Origin: an uncultured bacterium
Lineage (GTDB): Bacteria > Verrucomicrobiota > Lentisphaeria > Victivallales > UBA1829
Direction: 5' to 3'
NCBI GenBank assembly: GCA_902780135.1
Contig: CACZEK010000016.1
Coordinates: 85,422-149,421 of the forward strand
Length of the DNA: 64,000 nucleotides
Under the pieces are notes generated by a model. The model did no database searches, was not told where the DNA came from, and saw nothing but the letters and a program-made list of their open reading frames with translations. Positions 38,808-51,700 of this stretch are shown piece after piece. The translations under genes were made by a program, and so were the position numbers. Each line of letters starts with the position of its first letter. Within the stretch, counting starts at the first letter, position 1.

Positions 38808-38883
38808 GGCTGCTTAGCTCAGTCGGTAGAGCGATGGAATCATAATCCACAGGTCGCTGGTTCGAACCCGGCAGCAGCCACCA
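38808..38883 (+). tRNA. tRNA with CAT anticodon, probably elongator Met
   Basis: Acceptor arms GGCTGCT (38808-38814) and AGCAGCC (38873-38879), discriminator A, encoded CCA ending at 38883. Anticodon CAT at 38841-38843 in loop ATCATAA. The paired first acceptor base pair excludes initiator tRNA. A lysidine-modified Ile tRNA with the same CAT anticodon cannot be excluded by reading alone. It lies 19 bp after tRNA-Asn and shares its promoter. Confidence 0.93.
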
Positions 38884-38942
38884 TTTTTTTGTGCCTTCGC
38901 ACAAGCGGTCTGAACTCAAATCCCCGCTCGCCATCTTCCTGA

Positions 38943-39182
38943 AATCCTCATAATCCGAGCTTAACGATCTACGGGTACCTCGTCGACGCCCGTACCTCTA
39001 CGGCCCCTTCGGACAAAAACTCTCCGGTTTTGTTGAAAGATATTATACAACGATCCAAAGAGAACAAAGAGAATATCGATAACGCTTATGCGAGTTTGAA
39101 TTGTGCCGAGATATTATTTGATAAAATAATGGGGGTTGCTATGCGGGTGTATGGAGCAAATGAAATCCGAATCATAATTTAG
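38943..39182 (+). pseudogene. Possible C-terminal gene remnant, AT-rich
   Basis: An open frame without an ATG near its beginning runs from after TGA (38940) to TAG (39180-39182). Its second half reads like protein (LLKDIIQRSKENKENIDNAY, then CAEILFDKIMGVAMRVYGAN). It has no ribosome site, its composition is much more AT-rich than the neighbouring genes, and it starts directly downstream of the tRNA pair. This suggests the tail of a gene left by a past integration or deletion. Product unknown. It may equally be a chance frame. Confidence 0.35.
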
Positions 39183-39329
39183 AGAAAAAACAAAAGGATT
39201 ATGCGGTAAGGGGGGCAGGAACAGTGACAGGGAGGATAAACGCGAGCGGGGAAACGTTAATTAACATCGGGGGCTGCTTTTACGGGGAAGAAAAAATTCC
39301 TTTTTTTTGTTTTTGCATGTTTTTCTGAC

Positions 39330-39357
39330 TTGTTTTTTGCGAACGATATGCTATAAT
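39330..39357 (+). promoter_or_regulatory. Promoter candidate for the giant gene
   Basis: TTGTTT (39330-39335), 16-bp spacer, TATAAT (39352-39357). It is the best -35/-10 pair upstream; no good pair is seen within 100 bp of the start codon. Confidence 0.55.
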
Positions 39358-39507
39358 TCAACATAATCTTATTATAAATTATTGTATTTGCCTCAAACCA
39401 GTCGGACGGATGCGAAAAATGACGGCTTCAGGAACAGCTTGCCATCGCACGGGGAAACAATCCCCCTCGTTTTTCGTGTCTTCGTTTGGGGATTACCTTG
39501 ATGCGAC

Positions 39508-39540
39508 CTCTGCTTGCGCGAACAGTGCGCGCAAGCAGAG
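39508..39540. repeat. Perfect 13-bp inverted repeat in the giant gene leader
   Basis: CTCTGCTTGCGCG (39508-39520) and CGCGCAAGCAGAG (39528-39540) are exact reverse complements around a 7-nt loop. No T-run follows, so it is not a simple terminator. It shares the CTTGCGC core with the repeat units at 11438-11629. Confidence 0.85.
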
Positions 39541-39704
39541 CAGAGCCGCTGACTCCCTCTCGATTTCCCGTTGTTCCCGTTTGGGGGTCTCCCATGCCTC
39601 CGAACCGGGCTTCGGGAAACGTTTTCTGCCGTCAAACAACGGCATCCCGTTCCATTCGATTGTTTATTGTATTTTAACATAACAAACCAGAAAGATTTCC
39701 GATC

Positions 39705-42700
39705 ATGTCGTATATCATCTCCAGCGGCGTCTCCAGCGAGGGCATCATTCTCGAAAACGATTTCACGACCGTCTATGCAGGCGGCATCGTGAACAGCACC
39801 ACCCTAACACCGGGCGGAGAGCTCCACGTTTCTTCCGGCGGCACGGCAAACACGACCATGGTCAACGAAGGCGGCGCGGCCTATGTCTGCGAAGGCGGCA
39901 CGGCAAACGCGACCACGGTCAACGAAGGCGGCGAAGCCTACGTCTACGAAGGCGGCACGGCGAATGCGACCACGGTCAACGAAGGCGGCGCGGCCTATGT
40001 CTGCGAAGGCGGCACGGCAAGTGACATTACGGTCGACGGCGGCTTCCTGGAAGTCGATTATTCCGGCAGGCTGACCGGCCAAATGACCTTCACGAACAGC
40101 GCGGTCGTTTCCGCATATTCCGGCGCGGTGATCGACATCGATATTTCCGGACTTGCGCCCGGAGCGGAGGCACGAATCAACGATCTTTCTCTCATCCATG
40201 GGGCGCCGGATTATGTGCTCACTGTCTCCGGCACGCAGGCGGCAGGCACGTATACGCTTGCGGCAGGCGCTGCGGGATTCGACGGCATGATCGCGGTTCA
40301 GAATACGCTCGACGAAACGCTCAATACGCTTCAGCTCGACAGAACAAGAAACGTCGGCGGCACGGGATACCTGCTGTCGTTGGCGGACGGCACGCTTTCC
40401 CTGACCATCGGCGGCGAAGTCGACACCATCGCACCGACCATATCGAATATTCAGGTCAGCAACACGGAAACGACTTCGGATCCGGTCGTCGTCACCGCGG
40501 TTTTTTCGGACAACAAGGATGAACTGGAATCCGCATTGTACAAGCTCGGTGAGAACGGCATGTGGACCGAGTATGTCGACGGCGTTACGCTGTCCAGAAA
40601 CAATACGGTCTTCTTCCTCGCCGAGGACTTCGCCGGAAACGAATCCGTCGCGAGCTGTACGGTTTCCAATATCACCATCGTGACGTCCGGCCTGGTCCTG
40701 AGCGGAACCTCCGCCACGGTCATGAACAGCGATCGGTTCCTTGATACGGTCGTTTCCTCCGGCGGCAAGCTCGAAGTCCTTTCCGGCGGCGTTGCGGATA
40801 ATACGGAGATCAATTTCTACGGCAGCATGTTTGTCATCGGCGGCACGGCGAACGAAATCACAGTCAGTTCCGGCGGCTGTCTTTATGTTTCTTCCGGCGG
40901 CGTTGCGGACGGCACGACGGTCAAATCCTACGGCAGCATGTTTGTGCTTTCCGGCGGCGTTGCGGACGGCACGACGGTCAATTCCTGCGGCTGTCTTTAT
41001 GTTTCTTCCAACGGCGTTGCGGATAATACGACGCTTGACAGGTACGGCAGCATGTTTGTCATCGGCGGCACGGCGAACAGCGCCACGGTCAATTCCTACG
41101 GCTATCTTTATGTTGCTTCCGGCGGCACGGCGAATGGCGTCGATCTTGTTTCCGGCGGTCAGCTGTACGTCAGTGATAAAGGTGTTGTGACCGGAGTGGT
41201 CGATGTAACTCCGACAACCTATCTTGCCGTCTACTCCGGAGGCACGGTGTCGGGCATCGTGGAAAATGGCGGATACATACTCATAGAGGATGGCGCAAAT
41301 GCGGTCTTCGCCTCGAATACGATCAGCGGACTGGTCCTGGAAAACACATTCGCCACAGTTCACTCCGGCACGACCGTGATTGGAGCCACTGCCGGCGACG
41401 GCGGCTGTCTTGAAGTCTGCAACGGCGGCATTGCGAACGGCGCGGTCATTTCCGGCGGCGAGCTTTATGTTTCTTCCGGCGGCACGGCGACGGATATCGT
41501 CTGGACGCCGTGCGAAGGAGGACACGTTTATGTTTCAGCCGGCGCTTCGGCGACCTTTGCGAGCGAATACTCCGGCGTTTATTACGGATCGGCGAACCAG
41601 CTTCTTTCCAATGCCGCGGCGATGGATTCCATGACGCTCGGCGTTTCCGAGGAGATGAACGTGATGTCCGGCGGCACGGCGAACGAAATCACGGTCAGTT
41701 CCGGCGGCGAGCTTTATGTTTCTTCCGGCGGCGCGGCCGACAATGCCACGGTCAACTCCCGCGGTTTCATAAATGTATTCAACGGCGGCGCGGTCAACGG
41801 TGTTTCCGTCGAACAGGACGGCAAACTCAACGTTTCCTCCGGCGCATCGGCGTCCGGGATCGTGGAAAACGGCGGATACGTTTACGTTTCGCCCGATGCA
41901 GGCGCCGCCGTGTTTGTCTCCAACACCTTTTCCGGGCTGTACCTTGCAAAAGCATCCGCGACGGTCCACTCCGGCACGACCGCCAGCCGGACAACGATCG
42001 AAGACGGGAGATTTGATGTTTATGCCGGCGGCATTGCCGAGAATACGACGCTTGGCAGGTACGGCAGCATGTTTGTCAACGGCGGCACGGCGGACAATGT
42101 GATCGTCAATTCCTACGGGCGCATGTCTGTCAACGGCGGCACGGCGAAGAATGTTGCGGTCAATAACTACGGCAGCATGTTTGTCAGCTCCGGCGGCACG
42201 GCGAAGAATGTTGCGGTCAATAACTACGGCAGCATGTTTGTCAGCTCCGGCGGCACGGCGGACGAAATCACAGTCAGTTCCCGCGGCTATCTTAATGTTT
42301 TGTCCGGCGGCACGGCGAACAATGTGACGCTTAATCCTTATGCTGCCAGCGCCTTCTTCCGGAGCGGCGCAACGGTAAACGGGGTTACAGTCAATTCCGG
42401 AGCCGCACTCCGGGTCAGCACCGGCGTCGTCGTATCCGGGATCGTGGAAAACGGCGGATATGTCAGCGCAATGAAAGATGTGGTCCTCTCGTTCGCATCC
42501 AACACCTTCTCCGGGCTGTACCTTGCACAAGCATCCGCGACAGTCCACTCCGGCACGACCGCGAACAGGACACAGATCGGCAGCTATGGTGCATTACATG
42601 TCTTCGACGGCGGCCTTGCCGAGAATACGATGCTTGGCAGGTACGGCAACATGCGTGTATCCAGCGGCGGCACGGCGGACGGCGTCATGCTCGACCAGTA

Positions 42701-45700
42701 CACCTCTCTCTTTGTCCTGGCAGGCGGAAAGCTGACCGGACGGGTCACTGTCATGAACGGCGGACGCGTATCCGCATTTTCCGACTCGGTCGTGGATTTC
42801 GACCTGACGCAGGTCGATCCCGGCGCAGGCGCTTTGATTAACAACCTTGCCCTCATCTACGGAACGCCCCGGTTCACGATCACGGTCGGCGCAGACCAGA
42901 CGGAGGGCGTCTATACCCTCGCCGGAAACGTGAGCCGCTTCAACGGGACCATCACGGTCGTGAACACGTCCGGCGAGGAGCTCGGCACGGTTTCCGTCGA
43001 CGAAACCGTCATGATCTCGGACGTCGCCTACAGGCTCAGCCTTTCCGGTTCCGATCTGACTCTGAAAGTCGGCGAAGGAAATGCTTCGTCTTCGCCCTAT
43101 GCTGCGGACGGGCTGGTCGTAAGCGGACGCGAAGTGTATGTCAGTAACAGCGAAGTGTATCATGACACTGTCCTTGCCAACGGGGGCATGCGCATCACCT
43201 CCGGGGGCACGGCGGACAACACCACGGTCTATTCCTACGGCAGAATGTTTGTCAGCTCCGGCGGCATGGCGGACAATACCACGGTCTATTTATACGGCAG
43301 TATGTTTGTCAATTCCGGCGCGGTCGCGAACAATACCGTCGTTTATGGAGACGCCTATGCCGGCTATCGGGGATTCCTCTCCGTTCAGGGCGGCATCGCG
43401 AACAATACGGAACTTGTATTCGGATCAATGTCCATCCAAGGCGGCGCCGCAAACGACATAACGGTCAGCGCGGGCGGAATGCTGAACGTCTATCGGGGGA
43501 CGGCAAACCGGGCAACCGTCAATGTCGGCGGCATGCTTCTGGTCAGCGACGGCGCCGCGGTGAACGGAGTCGTGGAAAACGGCGGCTTTGTCAGCGCTAC
43601 GCCGGGTGCGGTCGTCGCGTTTGCTTCCCATACTTTCTCCGGGCTTGCCCTGGACCGGGCATCCGCCACGGTCCATTCCGGCACGACCGCCAGCCAGACG
43701 ACGCTTGACTCAAGAGGTGTCCTTCATGTCTTCTCCGGCGGTCTTGCGGACAGTACGACGGTCAATTACTACGGCAGCATGTTTGTCAGTTCAGGCGGCA
43801 CGGCGGATAACGTTACGGTCAACGCCGGCGTCCTTGATGTATATATGGGCGCGGCAAAAGATGTAACGGTCAATTCCAATGGTCGTTTCACCATCCGTTA
43901 CGGCACGGCGGACAACGTCGTCGTCAATTACTACGGCAGCATGTTTGTCAGCTCCGGCGGCACGGCAAACAATCTCGCGATCGGCTCCTATGCCAGAGTA
44001 TCCGTATACAGAGGCGCGGCGAACGGTGTTGCGGTCAGCTCCGGCGGAAGCATGTATGTCTCTTTCGGCATGGTGAACAGCGCAACGGTCGATTCCCGCG
44101 GCTATATGAGTGTATATTCCGGCACGGTGAACGACGTCGCGGTCAATTCCGGCGGCAGGCTCTTTGTCAGAAACGGCATGGTGTCCGGGATCGTGGAAAA
44201 CGGCGGCTATGTGAACGTGAACCAGCGGGATCTAGATAACGGAATGGTCTCCTTCGCCTCCCATACGATCTCCGGCATGGTCCTTTCAAACGCTTCCGCG
44301 ACGGTCCACTCCGGCACGACGGCGGCCGAAGTCACGCTCTCCCGCAACGGCGATCTGTACCTCTACAACGGCGGCATTGCGAGCAACACCACCGTCAACG
44401 AGGGTGGCTGTCTCAACGTCTCCGGCGGCCTGGCGAACGGCGTCACCGTCAATCAATACGGCGAACTTTACGTGGATAACGGCGGCACGGCGACGGATAT
44501 CGTCTGGACTCCGTGCGAAGGACACGTCTGTATTGAAGTCGGCGGCACTGCAACCTTTGCGAGCGCATATTCCGGCGTCTACTACGGTTCGGACAACATC
44601 CTGCTCTCCAATGCCGCGGCGATGGATTCCATGACGCTCGGCGTTTCCGAGGAAATGAACGTCATGTCCGGCGGCACGGCGAACAGCACGACGGTCGCGG
44701 ATGGAGGCGTCATGTTTGTTTCCGGCGGCGGCACGGCAAACGCGACGACGGTCAATGCCGACGGTCATCTCTATGTTTCAGGCGGCGGCACGGCAAACGC
44801 GACGACGGTCAATGCCGACGGTCATCTCTATGTTTCCGGCGGCGGCACGGCAAACGCAACAACAATCAACGAGGGCGGCGAAGCCTACGTCTACGAAGGC
44901 GGCACGGCAAGTGACATTACGGTTGACGGCGGCATTCTTGAAGTCGAAGGCATGCTGACCGGCCGGATGACTTTCACGAACGGCGCGGTCGTTTCCGCTT
45001 ACGAAGGTTCGGTCCTCGGCATTGACATTTCCGGACTCGCGCCCGGGGCGGAGGCCCGCATCAACGATCTTTCCCTCATCCAGGGAGCGCCGGAATATGT
45101 GCTCACGGTCTCCGGCACGCAGGCAAACGGCACGTATGTGCTCGCGGAAGGCGCGGCGGGGGTCGACGGCACGATCACCGTTCAGAATACGTCGGGCGAA
45201 ACGCTCAACACCCTTCAGCTCGGCAAAGTGAGAAACGTCGGCGGCGCGGGATACCTGCTGTCGCTGACGGACGGCACGCTTTCCCTCACCATCGGCGGCG
45301 AAGCCGATACCGTCGCCCCGACTCTGACGGGCATTCAGGTCAGTCCGTCGACGCCCACGACCCAGCCCGTCGTGCTGACCGCCGTTTTTGCGGACGACGT
45401 CGAGCTGGATTCCGTCCAGTACCGGTTCGAATGGGACGAAGAATGGTCGGCATACGTTGACGGCGTTTCCGTCGGGGAAAATACGGTCGTTTACTTCAAG
45501 GCGATCGACGCCGCCGGAAACGAATCCGAAATCGTCGGCTACACGGTCTCCAACATCGACTTCGATCCGCCTGAAATGCCGGAAGTCTCCGCGGATGTCA
45601 CAGCCCCCACCCGCGGCGGCGTGACGCTGACCGCGGTGTTCAGCGAAGATTCCGCCCTCAAGGAGTATTCGCTGGACGGCGGCGAGACCTGGCTCGAATA

Positions 45701-48700
45701 CACGGACGGGATCACGCTCGCGGAAAACGGCACGGTGTATTTCCGCGCAACGGACGCCGCGGGGAATGAATCCGATTATGCGGAATACACCGTTTCGAAT
45801 ATCATCGGCGCATTTTCCGGCGAAATCCAGCACGGCGAAGTCCAGTACGTGCTTTCCGGAGAAACATTCGACGGCATCGTCGTCGACGGCGGAGATCTTT
45901 ATGTGATGTCCGGCGGCGTTGCGAATGGCATTACGGTCAACGCGGGCAACGTCTATGTCGAAGACGGCGGCATTGCGAACGCCGCAACCGTCAACCCCAA
46001 TGGCGGCCTTTATGTCTCATCCGGCGGCACGGCGAACAGTGTTTCGGTCGAACAAGGCGGCAATCTTGAAGTCTATGCCGGCGCGTCGGCCTCGATCACG
46101 GAAAATGGAGGCATTGTCTATGTCGAAGACGGCGCAAGCGCGACCTTTGCCGAGAACACGATCACCGGACTGATCCTGAATGGTTCGGCCGTTACGGTCC
46201 ATTCCGGCACGACCGTGAATGGCGTTGCTGTGAACGCGGCCGGGATGCTGACCGTGTTCGACGGCGGCGAGGTGAACGGCGCGACGGTCAGCCCCTACGG
46301 CAGTCTTTATGTCTCGTCCGGCGGCACGGCGACGGATATCGTCTGGACCCCGTGCGAAGGGGATGTTTATGTGGATGCCGGGGCCTCCGCGACCTTTGCA
46401 AGCGAGTATTCCGGCGTTTACTTCGGATCGGACAATGAACTGATTTCCAGCGCCGCGACGATGGAATCCATGGCGCTCGACTATGAAACGATGTACGTGA
46501 TGTCCGGCGGTTCCGTGAACGGAATCACGGTCGAAGCGGGCGGCAGCATGTTCGTTCTCGGCGGCGGCACGGCGGACAACACCGTGGTCGATTCCGGAGG
46601 CTGTGCGGATGTCGGCGATGCGGGTGCGATGAACAATGCGGTCGTCAATTCCGGCGGCAGGCTCTATGTTTCCTCCGGCGCATCGGCGTCCGGGGTCACG
46701 GAAAACGGCGGCTATGTGGACGTCTCCGAAAACGCCGGCGTCGCGTTTGCGTCCAATACGATCTCCGGGCTGGTCCTGAGCGGGACTTCCGCGACGGTCC
46801 ACTCCGGCACGACCGTGACCGACATGAAGGTCAATTCCCGCGGTCTTCTCAAAATTTTCAGCGGCGGCTCGGCAAGCGGCGTTTCGGTCGAACAGGGCGG
46901 CAGCCTGAAGATCGCCTCCGGCGCATCGGCGTCCGGGGTCACGGAAAACGGCGGCTATGTGGACGTCTCCGAAAACGCCGACGTCGCATTTGCGTCCAAT
47001 ACGATCTCAGGGCTGGTCCTGAGCGGATACAATCTGTCCGCCACGGTCCACTCCGGCACGACCGCGACCGATATGACGCTTAACGGCGGTTGCCGTCTCC
47101 ATGTGTTCTCAGGCGGTTCCGTGAACGGCACCACGTTCAACAGCGGCACGCTCTATCTCTCCGACGGCGGAAAACTGACCGGAAGACTGGTCAACCTGAA
47201 CAGAGGCATCGTCTCCGCCGCTTCCGGCGCGGTTGTGGATTTCGATTTGACTCGGACCGCTCCCGGCACGGGCGCGAGGATCAACGATCTCGCTTCCGTC
47301 ATCGGCGCACCGTCTTTCACGGTCACGGTCAATGCGGACCAGGCGGCCGGGCTCTACATCCTCGCGGAAGGCGCGGACGGCTTCAACCGGACAATCACGG
47401 TCACGAGTTCGTCCGGCGCGGCGCTCGGCACGCTTTCCGTCGGCGGGACCGTCATGATCTCGGACGTTGCCTACACGCTCGGCCTTTCTGATTCCGTCCT
47501 GTCCCTGACGGTCGGCGGAGAACAGGCCCCGTCGCCGTATGCCTCCGACGGGCTGATCGTAGACGGAGACATAGTCTATGTCCGTGCGGGCGAGAAGTAT
47601 CATGACACGATCGTTGTCAACGGAGGGTATCTTTCGGTTCTCTCCGGCGGGGTTGCGGACGGAATGATCGTCGGCGAAAGAGGACGGCTGTTTGTTTCCC
47701 GCGGCGGTCTTGCGGACAATTTCGCGATCGGTTTCGACGGAAGAGCGGACATCGCTAATATGGGCATGATGAAAAATGCGACCGTCAACTCCGGCGGCAG
47801 CCTCTTTTTCCAGAATGGCGCATTCGCGACCGGGATCGTGGAAAACGGCGGCTTCGTGAGCGCCGCGCCGGATGCGATCGTCTCGTATGCCTCCCATACC
47901 TTCACCGGGCTGGTCCTGAGCAAAGCTTCCGCGACGGTCCACTCCGGCACCACCGCAAACAGCACGACGGTCGACGCAGGAGGCGAGCTCCATGTGTTCA
48001 GCCGCGGCATTGCCGACAATACGACGGTCAACTACGGCAGGATGTTAATCCTTTCCGGCGGCACGGCGGACAACACGACGGTCAACGCCGGCAGCATGTT
48101 TGTTTCAGGCGGCGGCACGGCGGACAATCTCACGGTCAAAGACTATGGCAGGGTATTTGTCAGCGGCGGTTCGGCGAACAACACCACAGTCAACGGCGGC
48201 AGCATGTTTGTTTCCAACGGCGGTTCGGTGAACAACACCACAGTCAACAGAGGCTGCTTGACCGTCTCCTCCTTCGGTATGGCGAACGGCGTCCAGATCG
48301 ACGGCAAAGGCAAACTTTGGGTTTCCCGCGGCGGCACGGCGAACGACGTTATGGTCAATTCCGGCGGCCGCATGGATGTGTATTCCGGCACGGCGAACGA
48401 CGTCACGGTCAATTCCCGCGGCAGCATGGCTGTTTCCTATGGCGGCATGGTGAACAGCGCAAGCATCAATTCCGGAGGATGGATGGATGTGTATTCCGGC
48501 ACGGCGAACGACGTCACGGTCAATTCCGGCGGCAGCCTCTTTTTCCAGAATGGCGCATTCGCGACCGGGATCGTGGAAAACGGCGGCTATGTGAAAGTGA
48601 ACGAGCGGGATCTGGATAACGGAATGGTCTCCTTCGCCTCCAACACGATATCGGGGATGGTCCTGAGCAAGGCGTCCGCGACGGTCCACTCCGGCACGAC

Positions 48701-51700
48701 CGCCACGGACACCACACTCGACCGGAACGGCTGGCTCCGCGTCTATAATGGCGGCATAGCCGACAATATCACGGTCAATTCCGGCGGTTACCTCTATGTC
48801 TCCAGCGGCGGCACGGCGACCGGGATCCTGGAAAACGGCGGATACGTGTACGCGATGAACTCGGCCGTCACCTTCATCGCCAATGCGCTCTCCGGGCTGG
48901 TCCTGAACGGCGTCTCCGCGACGGTCCATTCCGCCACGACAGCTACGGGCACGGTGATCGAAGAAAACGGCGGTCTTTATGTTTATAACGGCGGCATAAC
49001 GGACAATACCACGGTCAATTCCGGCGCTTACCTCTATGTCTCCAGCGGCGGCACGGCGACCGGGATCCTGGAAAACGGCGGCTTTGTTTCCGTTTCCCCC
49101 ACCGCAAACGCAACGTTTGTTTCCAATACGATCTCCGGTCTGGAAATTTCCAACGCTTTCGCGACGGTCCACTCCGCTACGGCAGCGACCGACCTGACGG
49201 TCGGCGACGGCGGTGTGCTCCATATCTTTGACAAAGCCTCGGCGGACGGCACGGCGGTCAATGCCGGCGGCGAAATCCGCGTCTCCTCCGGCGGCACGGC
49301 GACGGGCACGACGGTCAACGAGGGCGGCAGTCTTGACGTCTCCTCCGGCGGCGTGGCGGACAGCACGACGGTCAGCAACGGCGGTGCGGTCCATATCGAA
49401 TCCTTCGGCGCGGGCCATGACATTACGGTCGACGGCGGCATTCTTGAAGTCAAAGGCATGCTGACCGGCCGGATGACTTTCACGAACAGCTCGGTCGTTT
49501 CCGCTTACGAAGGTTCGGTCCTCGGCATTGACATTTCCGGGCTTGCGCCTGCAGCGGAGGCATGGATCACAGGTCTTTCCGCCGTGCAGGGAGCGCCGGA
49601 ATATGTGCTCACGGTCTCCGGCACGCAGGCAAACGGCACGTATGTGCTCGCGGAAGGCGCGGCGGGGTTCGACGGCACGATCACGGTCCGGAACACGTCC
49701 GGCGAGTTCCTGAATTCCCTTGTGCTCGGAAAAACGAGAAACTTCGGCGGCACGGGATATCTGCTGTCGCTGACGGACGGCACGCTCTCCCTCACCATCG
49801 GCGGCGAAGTCGATACCGTCGCCCCGACGGTTTCGGGCATTCAGGCAACTCCTGCGGAAATGACCAATCAGCCGGTCGTGGTAATCGCTGTTTTTGCGGA
49901 CGATATCGAGCTGGAATCCTCCCTGTACAGGCTCGGCGAGGATGGGGAATGGACCGCTTATGTCGATGGCGTCACTGTGTCCGAAAACTCCGTCATCTAC
50001 TTCAAGGCGGTGGACGCCGCCGGAAACGAATCCGAGGTCGCCGGATACACGGTCGGCAACATCGACATCACGCCTCCGGAGATGCCGGTTGTTTCCGCGG
50101 ACACAACCTCCCCGACACAAAACAATGTCACCCTGACAGCGGTCTTCAGCGAGGATTCCGTTACGAAGGAATACAGCCTCGACGGCGAGACCTGGCAGAC
50201 GTATGCGGATGCCGTCACGGTTACGGACAACGGCACGGTATATTTCCGCGCAGCGGATGCCGTCGGAAATCTTTCCGTTACGTCTTATCGTGTTGCGAAT
50301 ATCGACAGGACCGCGCCGGAACAGCCGTCCGCCTATGCGGATACGGTCGAACCGGTGTTCGAAAAGGTGCTTGTTTCCGCCGATTTCAGCGAGGATTCCG
50401 TTACGAAGGAATACAGCCTCGACGGCGAAAACTGGCAGCCCTACACCGCCCCTGTCGTATTTACAAACAACGGCACGGTCTTCTTCCGCGGGACGGATGA
50501 AGCCGGAAACATTTCCGAAATAACCGGCTATACCGTTTCGAACATCGGCGACGTGATGTCGGGCGTTGCGCTCCCGTACGGGCAGACGGTAAACGTTCAC
50601 TCGGGAAAAACATGTGAAGACGTCGTCGTTTCCAACGCGTATCTCAACATTTCTTCCGGCGGCGTGGCGGACAATACGACCGTCAGCTGGTACGGCCAGC
50701 TCAACGTCTTTGACGGCGGCGTGGCGAACAGCGCGAACGTCAGCTGGTACGGCAGTGTCACCGTTTCCTCCGGCGGCGTGGCGAACGACGTTGCGCTCAA
50801 TAGCTGGTACGGCCGCCTCTACGTTTACGACGGCGGCAAAGTGAACCGTGCCGGGGTCAATTATTCGGGAACGCTCATCGTCTACAGCGGAGGCGCGGCG
50901 GACAGCGCCACGGTCTACTGGTACGGACGGATGTACGTCTCCTCCGGCGGATCGGCGGACAACACCACGGTCAATACGTCTGGCTATCTCTACGTCTCCT
51001 CCGGAGCCTCCGTGAAGAATGCCTCAGTCAACAACTCCGGCTGCGTGTATGTCTACAATGGCGGTTCGGCGGACAGTGTTACAGTCAACGCCTACGGCCG
51101 GATGTTCGTTTCCTCCGGCGGCGCGGCGGACGGGATCAACGTGAACGAAGCCGGCTATTTCTATGTCTCCTCCGGCGCCAATGTGGAAGATGTTACAGTC
51201 AACGACTATGGCTACCTGTTCGTTTCCAGCGGCGGCAGGATTGCCGGAAAGATGCGGTTTGCTGCCAACGCCATCGTCTCAATGTATGATGGTGCGATCC
51301 TCGACTTCGATCTGACCGGAACGACCGCTGGCGGCGCGGCGCTTGTGCCGGGGCTTTCGGTGATTCAGGGCGCGCCGACCTATACGCTTACCGTCAACGC
51401 GGACCAGGCGGCTGGTCTCTATCTGCTTGCCGATGGACTGGATACGTTTGAACAGACGATCTCCGTGATGAACACGGCGGACGAGCTGCTCGGCACGCTG
51501 TCGGTCGGGACTCCGGTCGAGATCTCCGGCGTGTCGTACACGCTTTCGCTCCTTGCGGGCGACCTGTCCCTTGCGATCGGCTGCGAAGTTCCGAATGCCG
51601 TCGTCTCCAGCGGCGTCGTCCTGACGGACGAAACGCGGGACGTCAATTCCGGCGAAATCTATTTCCGCACGGTCGTCTCCGGCGGTGGCAGTCTCAATGT

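Larger units (their letters stand above)
39183..39704 (+). other. Upstream region and long leader of the giant gene
   Basis: No coding gene is supported; short ORFs on both strands (39393-39682) lack ribosome sites and family features. The region contains a weak hairpin with T-tract (GGAA...TTCC then T8, 39286-39308), the promoter candidate at 39330, and a perfect 13-bp hairpin at 39508. The predicted untranslated leader is roughly 340 nt. Confidence 0.55.

Noticed and set aside
39393..39682. Small ORFs on both strands upstream of the giant gene
   Set aside because: No ribosome site or recognisable family; they overlap the hairpin-bearing leader.
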